Part shown: positions 1-5,135 of the stretch, one piece after another
Layout of the letters: the number at the start of each line of letters is the position of its first letter
Position numbering within the stretch: position 1 is the stretch's first letter
Made by a program: the position numbers and the translations under genes
The notes under the pieces: generated by a model
Told to the model about the DNA's origin: nothing
What the model saw: only the letters and a program-made list of their open reading frames with translations
The model's database searches: none
Origin: an uncultured Prevotellaceae bacterium
GTDB lineage: Bacteria; Bacteroidota; Bacteroidia; Bacteroidales; Bacteroidaceae
Reading direction: 5' to 3'
NCBI GenBank assembly: GCA_937892315.1
Contig: CALAVF010000104.1
Location: 1-6,834 of the forward strand
Length of the DNA: 6,834 nt

Positions 1-21
1 AGACGTGTGCTCTTCCGATCT
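1..21. other. Illumina adapter remnant at the contig end
   Basis: The first 21 bases begin AGACGTGTGC and end TTCCGATCT. They match the 3' end of the standard Illumina TruSeq read-2/index adapter exactly, as I remember that sequence. The match ends at base 21 and a different, repeat-containing sequence follows. This is library-construction sequence left in an assembled contig and should not be annotated as genome. Confidence 0.96.
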
Positions 22-22
22 C

Positions 23-58
23 TGACTCAGACCACCGAGGCGGTGTGACTCAGACCAC
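23..58. repeat. Truncated 23-bp tandem repeat with an internal palindrome
   Basis: TGACTCAGACCAC occurs at 23-35 and again at 46-58, a period of 23 bp, so about one and a half units are visible. Between the copies, CACCG (33-37) and CGGTG (41-45) form a perfect 5-bp inverted repeat around AGG. The adapter cuts into the array on the left, so the true copy number is unknown. A repeat at a contig end is a common reason for an assembly to stop. I do not recognise the repeat family. Confidence 0.6.
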
Positions 59-60
59 TT

Positions 61-268
61 TTGACGCTTCCTGCGGTTGTTTTTTGTGGTAAAAAAAGCC
101 AAGTGGAAAATCTGAGCAGATTCTCCCCTTCCCCTTAAAAACAGAATCCAACTTCCCTAACTTCAAAGAATCCAAAGCAACTGATGAAACCTCAAAGCCT
201 TGTAAAGCATCATGGAAACGCTTAACTTTTTCTTTTTTTTAACTCAAACCAACTTTTTTTCACATTTT
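61..268. other. Intergenic stretch without a recognisable gene
   Basis: I see no reading frame with recognisable protein content on either strand. The stretch is AT-rich with long A and T runs. The only tidy structure is the palindrome AATCTG (109-114), AG, CAGATT (117-122). It may be the 3' flank of a gene lost beyond the contig end, but nothing in the sequence proves that. Confidence 0.5.
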
Positions 269-300
269 TTTGTCGAATCGAAAAAAAACATTTATATTTG
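269..300 (+). promoter_or_regulatory. Bacteroidetes-type promoter (TTTG / TATATTTG)
   Basis: TTTG at 269-272 is followed, after 20 bp, by TATATTTG at 293-300. This fits the Bacteroidetes primary sigma factor consensus (-33 TTTG, about 19-20 bp, -7 TAnnTTTG) at every defined position. Transcription would start near 306-308 on the plus strand. No open reading frame of note follows until 754, so the promoter would produce a leader of about 450 nt for the lipoprotein gene, or a separate RNA. The assignment rests on consensus and spacing only. Confidence 0.6.
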
Positions 301-447
301 CAACTGACTAAGCCAGTCCATTGTCATCATGTCTGTCAAAAGATGAGAGTACGGCAAGACCGGGCAAGTCGAATTTTTCGATGGAACGAGACCGAGAACC
401 CCATTTGTAAGGACGGTTTCGGGAAGGCGTTTACGGACGTTACTGTT

Positions 448-560
448 CTGTGTGTTCAAACTTCGCAACTTTGACACTATATCACAGAGGTAATGCAACG
501 AAACGCCTATGCGGGTGAATTATATCCCTGCATTTCTTATATACTAAATGTGTATAAGAA
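448..560 (+). other. Hairpin-rich untranslated leader segment
   Basis: Three stem-loops follow one another here. At 448-487, CTGTG and CACAG enclose TGT-t-CAAA, loop, TTTG-ACA. At 509-532, TGC-GGG faces CCC-TGCA with one bulge. At 534-560 an 11-bp stem (one G-U pair, loop TAAAT) is formed by TTCTTATATAC and GTGTATAAGAA. No T tract directly follows the last stem, so it is not a standard terminator. ATGTGTATAA is also directly repeated at 548-557 and 567-576. Together with the absence of coding potential, this suggests a structured 5' leader. Its role is unknown. Confidence 0.4.
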
Positions 561-582
561 TGTTGTATGTGTATAATCACTT

Positions 583-681
583 GGCGTGGGCTGGCTAGCG
601 TTGCTTATCCTTGATATAGGGGCAATGCGAAGGCCTGAACACAGGGATGGGCACAGAAGTTAAAGTTCCCATGCCTTTTTT
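583..681 (+). ncRNA. Structured three-way-junction RNA or leader element ending in a T tract
   Basis: GGCGTGGG (583-590) pairs over 8 bp, with one G-U, to CCCATGCC (668-675). Inside, GCGTTGC (598-604) pairs to GCAATGC (622-628), and CCTG (634-637) pairs to CAGG (642-645) around an AACA loop. This gives a closing stem with two arms, followed by T6 at 676-681. ATGGG (647-651) can instead pair to CCCAT (668-672), making a hairpin immediately before the T tract. That alternative excludes the closing stem, which is the geometry of an attenuator. The unpaired CACAGAAGTTAAAG recalls a conserved 5S rRNA segment, but the rest is not 5S. From memory, similar elements recur in Bacteroidales, and Rfam Bacteroidales-1 is a candidate name I cannot verify. 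A TATAAT sits at 572-577, suitably placed for an RNA starting near 583. It could be a free small RNA or a cis-acting leader of the gene at 754. Confidence 0.65.
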
Positions 682-687
682 GTTTCC

Positions 688-743
688 AAGCACAAAACAA
701 ATTATTCACGCTGAATTCGGGAACTCAGGAAGCACAAAACAAA
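688..743. repeat. 14-bp direct repeats flanking a hairpin before the first gene
   Basis: AAGCACAAAACAAA occurs at 688-701 and again at 730-743. Between the copies lies an imperfect palindrome at 711-728, with CTGA and TTC facing GAA and TCAG and one A-C mismatch. The second copy runs into the A-rich, Shine-Dalgarno-free region before the ATG at 754, which is normal for Bacteroidetes. The repeat may be a protein or RNA binding site or a small duplication. I have no basis for choosing. Confidence 0.45.
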
Positions 744-753
744 ACCAAACAAA

Positions 754-1743
754 ATGAAAAAGTATTTATGGAGTTCCTTTGTTGCAATGATGACCGTACT
801 TCTGAGTGCAGGATTTGTATCCTGTGGAGGCGATGACGATGATGACCCCGTTCCAGAGCCAGACCCAACACCTGTGTCCTGCTCAACAACACCAACAAGT
901 GTGTTAACATTTGTGCATGGGGTTGTTATGAATTTCCAGTGTGACCCCAATGTGCAATTCTTTTATTGTCGTGCATTCTTGAAGTCGTCAATGGCTGTAA
1001 GAACAGACGCGGAAATCATTCAGTCCGTACAAGGCGAAGGCGATCTTTGGGAAAGAACGGCTGCGGCTGATGCCGAATATCCGGCAGCATTTACTGATAT
1101 GTCTCCTAATACCACATGGACAGTTGTAACAGTCAGTTACAAAAAGGATGGAAGCCTGGGAGATGTTGTAAAGTATGATGTTACAACTCAAGCCGATGTG
1201 AATCAACCAGAAGTCAATTATGACGGAGCAGATATAGAACAAGATGCTAATGGTACATATTATTATACGGTATCGGCTCGAAAAGGAGATAACGGATATT
1301 GCTCCAAATATTATGTTTGGTTAGGTGCAGGAACCCAAATGTCAAGTGTTCTTTTGAGCGGATATTACACCTATTGGTATCTGAATAAAGAAATTAGTTT
1401 GAATCCAAGTTCTCACACGACTAAGATAAATGAGAAATTGGATAAAGTTATTTATAGTTGGACGAGCCAAAATTTCACGTCAGATTGTAGAGAATATTTG
1501 GATGGTGCTAAATCGCAAGACACGTCAGTTACAAAACTTCGTTTTAGTTTAGATGATAGATACCTGCAGATGTTCTTCTGGGGAATAGATGCGGACGGAA
1601 AACTGTCTGGTTCTGTGTCTGGCGGATATATTGATTTTGAAGATGATTCAGCACCAAGACGATTTATTCCTATCAAGCACACTATTGATCCTTCTATCGA
1701 AAGTATAAAGCCTCAGACATACAATAAAAATTCGCTCTTTTAA
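754..1743 (+). CDS. Surface lipoprotein with Ig/FN3-like domains, unknown function
   Basis: This 329-residue protein has a lipoprotein signal peptide (MKKYLW, then a hydrophobic stretch) and the lipobox FVSC, with the lipidated Cys at residue 24. It is followed by GGDDDDDPVPEPDP. Acidic residues right after the Cys are the Bacteroidetes signal for display on the cell surface, so an outer-membrane, outward-facing location is likely. Residues about 43-146 look like a beta-rich Ig/FN3-type domain ending in the strand pair around TVVTVSYKKDGSLGDVV (123-139). A similar pattern, MFFWGIDADGKLSGSV, recurs at 273-288, which suggests a second domain with the same edge. There are no catalytic motifs I recognise. 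The start is set by the signal peptide. It lies 57-66 bp upstream of a C10 peptidase gene on the same strand, so a joint role is plausible: peptidase partner, inhibitor or substrate-binding protein. That is inference from position. Confidence 0.85.
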   Translation: MKKYLWSSFVAMMTVLLSAGFVSCGGDDDDDPVPEPDPTPVSCSTTPTSVLTFVHGVVMNFQCDPNVQFFYCRAFLKSSMAVRTDAEIIQSVQGEGDLWERTAAADAEYPAAFTDMSPNTTWTVVTVSYKKDGSLGDVVKYDVTTQADVNQPEVNYDGADIEQDANGTYYYTVSARKGDNGYCSKYYVWLGAGTQMSSVLLSGYYTYWYLNKEISLNPSSHTTKINEKLDKVIYSWTSQNFTSDCREYLDGAKSQDTSVTKLRFSLDDRYLQMFFWGIDADGKLSGSVSGGYIDFEDDSAPRRFIPIKHTIDPSIESIKPQTYNKNSLF

Positions 1744-1760
1744 TTTGAAAAACATTTTGA

Positions 1761-1792
1761 GCGGGGGTGAGTATATGCATACCTGCCCCCGC
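1761..1792 (+). terminator. Strong GC-rich hairpin between lipoprotein and peptidase genes
   Basis: GCGGGGG (1761-1767) pairs perfectly with CCCCCGC (1786-1792). Inside, GTAT (1771-1774) pairs with ATAC (1779-1782) around an ATGC loop, separated from the outer stem by a 3x3 internal loop. AATATTTT follows, so it could be an intrinsic terminator with a poor T tract. It ends only 8 bp before the first possible ATG of the peptidase gene (17 bp before the preferred one). It could therefore also act as partial attenuation, mRNA-end protection or control of translation. I see no separate promoter consensus between the two genes. Confidence 0.55.
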
Positions 1793-1800
1793 AATATTTT

Positions 1801-4014
1801 ATGATAACAATGAAACATCTTTCTTTTTTCTTAATGATGCTGTTGGTTTTATCTAAGACCTCAGCACAGCCGCGGAGTGTGGAGCAGTCTGCCCGGATTG
1901 TGCATAATTTTGTCTCTAAAAATGAAATAAGAGCATCACAAGAGAGATTGAAATGTGTTAATGCAGCATCAAGCAAGATGAAACGAATCCTTGGTACAAG
2001 AAGGGACAATCAGCCTTTTTATGTATGGGTTGACTCGCTCACCTCTTCGTTTCTTATTGTTTCTGGCGATGAGCGTATGAAAGATGTTTTGGGATATGGT
2101 GATAAAGGAGCATGGAATGATACTCTTCCAGATGCTCTTTTAGATTTGATGGAGACTTATCGGCAACAATATGATTTGTTGCAAAATGGGGAAATTCAGC
2201 CAATTGTTACAAGTTCGGCAATTTCCATCCCTGATGTGGCGCCGATTCTACAAACGACATGGGAGCAAGGAACACCTTACAATGAATTGTGCCCTAAAGG
2301 ATGTCCTAGTGGGTGTGTTGCTACAGCCATGTCGCAGGTGATGAAATTTTATGGATATCCAGTAACGGGCTATCATTCTTTTTCCTATACTTCAGCGACA
2401 AAAAAATATAAGTGTTCATTCGATTTTGCTTCTGCCAAGTTTGATTGGGGAAGTATGCAAAATAGTTATCCTGCAATGCAGTTTGGGTCTTCTGCAACAG
2501 GCAGGGAGGAAGTCGCACAAATTACGTATGCTTGTGGTGTTTCTGTGGGCATGGATTATGACACGGAAGGCTCGGGCGCTTACATGAGTGATGTACCATA
2601 CGCTTTGATTCATTTCTTTGGCTATAATAAGAATGTGTCATATTGCTATCGCCCTTATTATCAGCCAGAAGAATGGTATCAGATATTATGCAATGAATTG
2701 TCCGAAGGTCGTCCGGTGTTATATGGTGGGGTAGATAGTAAAAAAGGAGGTCATGCTTTTGTAATAGATGGTTGTAATTCCCAAACGGGGAAGTTCCATG
2801 TTAATTGGGGATGGGGTGGCTCGTATGATGGTGAATACGAATTAGATGCATTGAATCCGACAGGATATAAATTCTCTACATATCAGAGTATGGTTATTAA
2901 TGTGTTTCCTCAAGAGGTGGGGAATCAACAAGATGTTTTCTATGCAGATCAATTCACGGCATCTGGAAACATTGAAATTGACAAGACTGTTACTTTCACA
3001 CTGAGTGATGTAACATGTTTTTCGAATCAATCGTCTTATGCCGTTTCTGATGCGAAATTCTATGGAACGATTGGTGTCGGGATTTTTGATAATGATTTCC
3101 ATTTCATTGCTTCAATAGGCTCAGATTCTGTGGATGGGCTCAATAATTTTTATGGCTATGAAAAAGTCACTTATAATGTTAAGATGGTGAAAACGATGTT
3201 CCCAGAAAATGGCACATATTATCTTGCACCTTATGTACAAAGTACATCATCAGAGACTCCTACTATGATAAAAACTTTGGGTGGTAGAACTGATTATATT
3301 GCCATAACAATCAATGGAGATGAAATCGATGAAAATGATGATTGTGAAGATTTGACGGAAACAGACATTATATGGGAAGAAAATTTTGAATCGGCAGTTA
3401 TTCCAGCAAAATGGTCTCAAGAAAAAGAAGTTGGTAAAGGGGAGTGGAAAGCACGTTCGGTGTTGCTTCCGTCTGTTCAGCGTCCCAGTGCAGCGAGTGG
3501 ACGTGGATACGCTTATTTGGATTACACCTCTGACTTGTCTGATATTTTTAGTTCTCGTACAACGACAAAACTTGTTACCAACATCGTATCTTTGCCATCT
3601 GATATGGAGTGTACTTTATCTTTACAATGCCGTAAATATACCACAAATCCAGAACCGACAGATATCCTCTCTATTTATTACTCGAAGGCAGGGGAAGAAG
3701 AATGGGTTCTTTTAACAGATATATCTGTGACCAATCAGAGTGAATGGTTTAAAACGGTATTAGTTCTTCCAAATCTTGGCGATGTGAGATTGGCTTTTGT
3801 GGGCAGTTTGTCGAGAAATGCATCTCTTTTTCTTGATGACATCAAAATTTTCAAAAAAAGAGAACAAATGAGTGCTATAGGGAATGTCCCTCCTATTGAT
3901 AGAGGCACAAATGCTGACATCTATACCCTTTCTGGCGTAAAAGTTACTTATGAGATGGCAACTCGAAATGCAGGAATTTACATTCAAAATGGAAAGAAAA
4001 TTTATGTACGATGA
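1801..4014 (+). CDS. Secreted C10 family (streptopain/interpain-type) cysteine peptidase with adhesin-like C-terminus
   Basis: This is a papain-like secreted protease, and every C10 landmark is present. Numbering is from the ATG at 1801. The catalytic Cys172 lies in GCPSGCVATAMSQVMKFYG, His318 in GGHAFVIDGC, and Asn335-Trp336 in FHVNWGWGG. The Cys-His spacing of 146 is close to that of streptopain. The likely true start is the second ATG at 1810 (MKHLSFFLMMLLVL..), which gives a clean Sec signal peptide cut near SAQ. Order: signal; propeptide about 25-145, which in this family keeps the enzyme inactive until removed; catalytic domain about 146-380; a beta-rich middle domain about 381-510; a jelly-roll, cleaved-adhesin-like domain about 525-683 (IIWEENFES to LFLDDIKIF); and a tail ending GIYIQNGKKIYVR. 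That tail resembles the C-terminal strands of Bacteroidetes secretion tails, though the type IX link is uncertain. The stop overlaps the next start. Related enzymes degrade host proteins; the substrate here is unknown. Confidence 0.93.
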   Translation: MITMKHLSFFLMMLLVLSKTSAQPRSVEQSARIVHNFVSKNEIRASQERLKCVNAASSKMKRILGTRRDNQPFYVWVDSLTSSFLIVSGDERMKDVLGYGDKGAWNDTLPDALLDLMETYRQQYDLLQNGEIQPIVTSSAISIPDVAPILQTTWEQGTPYNELCPKGCPSGCVATAMSQVMKFYGYPVTGYHSFSYTSATKKYKCSFDFASAKFDWGSMQNSYPAMQFGSSATGREEVAQITYACGVSVGMDYDTEGSGAYMSDVPYALIHFFGYNKNVSYCYRPYYQPEEWYQILCNELSEGRPVLYGGVDSKKGGHAFVIDGCNSQTGKFHVNWGWGGSYDGEYELDALNPTGYKFSTYQSMVINVFPQEVGNQQDVFYADQFTASGNIEIDKTVTFTLSDVTCFSNQSSYAVSDAKFYGTIGVGIFDNDFHFIASIGSDSVDGLNNFYGYEKVTYNVKMVKTMFPENGTYYLAPYVQSTSSETPTMIKTLGGRTDYIAITINGDEIDENDDCEDLTETDIIWEENFESAVIPAKWSQEKEVGKGEWKARSVLLPSVQRPSAASGRGYAYLDYTSDLSDIFSSRTTTKLVTNIVSLPSDMECTLSLQCRKYTTNPEPTDILSIYYSKAGEEEWVLLTDISVTNQSEWFKTVLVLPNLGDVRLAFVGSLSRNASLFLDDIKIFKKREQMSAIGNVPPIDRGTNADIYTLSGVKVTYEMATRNAGIYIQNGKKIYVR

Positions 4015-4400
4015 AACAACTAACTTCTTTTTACTATAACAAACTTCTCTCCATCATGCTGTGGCTGCTTGGCTTTGGAGCCAGTGGCTGCATAAGAGCC
4101 ATGTATGGTCCTCCCCTTGTTGATGATGAGGAAGATTTGAAGGTGAATCCAGAACATTTAGAATTTCCTGCTTCAAAAAAGAACTCGTGTTCTGTTTATA
4201 TATCAACAGAAAGTAATTGGACGATAACCCATGTTCCAACCTTTGTTGCTGTTTCAAGAACGGGGGGACATGGTTACTCCATCATAAGTGTCACAACAAC
4301 CGGAGACAATCTGGATTCCGTTCCACACATGGATCTTTTGATGGTTGAAGGGAATGGGAATGCTGCTGTTAAAATCACTCAGATGCCTTATAATAGGTGA
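4011..4400 (+). CDS. Small BACON-domain lipoprotein coupled to the peptidase
   Basis: This 129-residue protein has a lipoprotein-type N-terminus (KLLSIMLWLLGFGASGC, probable lipidated Cys27). Then comes AMYGPPLVDDEED, and then a BACON domain at about 43-126. The BACON signature is visible in LKVNPEHLEFPASKK, SVYISTESNWTI, the following S-R-T-G-G-H-G-Y stretch and the closing AAVKITQMPY. BACON is a beta-sandwich usually appended to larger secreted enzymes and thought to bind carbohydrate or mucin, so a protein made of almost nothing else is notable. The N-terminus with YGPP recalls the small Bacteroidetes lipoproteins found with radical SAM genes (from memory; no radical SAM gene is visible here). 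ATG at 4011 overlaps the peptidase TGA (ATGA), which implies coupled translation. A role as partner, anchor or inhibitor of the protease is inferred from this arrangement alone. Confidence 0.85.
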   Translation: MKQLTSFYYNKLLSIMLWLLGFGASGCIRAMYGPPLVDDEEDLKVNPEHLEFPASKKNSCSVYISTESNWTITHVPTFVAVSRTGGHGYSIISVTTTGDNLDSVPHMDLLMVEGNGNAAVKITQMPYNR

Positions 4401-4425
4401 TAATCGGGTCACCTGTATAAATCGC

Positions 4426-4454
4426 GTGGAATCAGCCACATAGGAATTTATGTG
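4426..4454 (+). other. Two mutually exclusive hairpins after the peptidase operon
   Basis: CACATA (4437-4442) pairs perfectly with TATGTG (4449-4454). GTGG (4426-4429) can pair with CCAC (4436-4439), which overlaps and so competes. No T tract follows either stem directly; the nearest is 4480-4485. It may mark the 3' end of the operon message but is a weak terminator candidate. Confidence 0.3.
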
Positions 4455-4486
4455 ACAGATTGATGGGTGGATTGGACAATTTTTTG

Positions 4487-4494
4487 TACCTTTG
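4487..4494 (+). promoter_or_regulatory. Bacteroidetes -7 element TACCTTTG for the acidic lipoprotein gene
   Basis: TACCTTTG matches the TAnnTTTG -7 consensus exactly. It would place the transcription start near 4500, about 10 nt before the ATG at 4512. No TTTG lies 19-21 bp upstream; the nearest TTG triplets have wrong spacing (4460-4462 and 4472-4474). The -33 half is therefore weak or absent. The position directly before a gene with different base composition from its left neighbour supports a separate transcription unit. Confidence 0.5.
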
Positions 4495-4511
4495 CCGAAA
4501 AAATGTAGAAA

Positions 4512-5096
4512 ATGAAAAAGAATCTTTTGCTTTTGGCTTGTGTGCTCGTCATGGTGGGCTGCAAGCAGAACCAGACGGAGGTTGCCGAAACGGTGGCTGA
4601 CGATGTGGTCGAGTTGGATATGGATGCGATTAACGCACAGGTGGACTTCGTGGATGAGGCTGACCACTTCACCCAATATGCCAAGGTGACGGTGGATGGC
4701 GAGCCGATGTTGCTTTTCAGCGACGAAGACGGCAACGCAGAGGCCATCTTCTTTTCATCTAAGGAGGGCGTCTGGACGCTGGTGGCTGAGTTGACTGGCC
4801 CTGGGCGTCTGGAAGTGTACGAAAATGGTGTACGGACGGTAGAGGGCTGCGGCTCTGGCTGCTCGACGACGAACTACTATGAGAAGGACGAAGAGGCCGA
4901 TTACTACCACACCTCATTGAGCCACTATCAGGTGGTTGACCCCGACGACAACGTGGTGGAACAGACATACGAACTGGTGGGCTATGATGATGAGTTCAGC
5001 GACGAGGAAGGTGCCTCAATGGAAAGTGAACTCTTGGAGGCGTATGGAGCCTTGCAGAATCAGGAAGACCTGAACTGGACACCTCTGGAAGAATAA
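4512..5096 (+). CDS. Small acidic lipoprotein of unknown function
   Basis: This 194-residue protein starts with a signal peptide and the lipobox VMVGC (lipidated Cys17, then KQNQTE). I do not recognise the family. The mature part is strongly acidic (Asp/Glu runs such as EKDEEADYY and YDDEFSDEEGASMESE). The middle, about 53-110, has a beta-strand pattern, with YAKVTVDGEPMLLFSDEDGN and VWTLVAELTGPGRLEVYENG. A GCGSGC motif holds Cys113 and Cys117 and is the only paired cysteine feature; it could form a disulphide or bind metal. The Lys after the Cys, with no acidic residues at +2 to +4, does not give the classic surface-export signal, so a periplasm-facing location is possible. It has its own -7 element, is richer in G+C than the peptidase module, and ends 22 bp from the convergent tatC stop. 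Confidence 0.8.
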   Translation: MKKNLLLLACVLVMVGCKQNQTEVAETVADDVVELDMDAINAQVDFVDEADHFTQYAKVTVDGEPMLLFSDEDGNAEAIFFSSKEGVWTLVAELTGPGRLEVYENGVRTVEGCGSGCSTTNYYEKDEEADYYHTSLSHYQVVDPDDNVVEQTYELVGYDDEFSDEEGASMESELLEAYGALQNQEDLNWTPLEE

Positions 5097-5100
5097 CGAT

Positions 5101-5135
5101 GGGAGGGGCTGAGTGGGTTCACCCTTTCCGCTCCC
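5101..5135. terminator. Possible weak shared stem-loop between convergent genes
   Basis: GGGAG (5101-5105) can pair with CTCCC (5131-5135), and inside it GGGT (5115-5118) can pair with ACCC (5121-5124) around only two bases. It lies across the convergent ends of the acidic lipoprotein and tatC genes and overlaps the last tatC codons. There is no T tract on either strand, so it is at best a weak terminator. Confidence 0.25.

Noticed and set aside
292..498. A 68-codon minus-strand open frame in the leader region
   Set aside because: It has no signal peptide, domain or recognisable composition, and it lies opposite a promoter and hairpins. Its length is within chance.
583..681. 5S rRNA gene
   Set aside because: Only the CAGAAGTTAAA-like segment resembles 5S. 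The length, the other arms and the surrounding sequence do not fit a 5S gene or an rRNA operon.
988..1242. Minus-strand open frame of 84 codons opposite the first lipoprotein gene
   Set aside because: It is a shadow of a well-supported lipoprotein gene, with no homology I recognise.
3386..3715. Plus-strand open frame of 109 codons inside the peptidase gene
   Set aside because: It is a shifted frame within the adhesin-like part of the peptidase, whose own frame is continuous and makes sense, so no frameshift is implied.
4254..4676. Minus-strand open frame of 140 codons across the BACON gene end and the next lipoprotein start
   Set aside because: It covers two supported plus-strand genes and a promoter element, and its composition is not protein-like.
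754..5096. Functional link between the secreted peptidase and the Tat genes
   Set aside because: The peptidase and all three lipoproteins have Sec-type or lipoprotein signals without twin arginines, and the Tat genes are on the opposite strand in a separate block.
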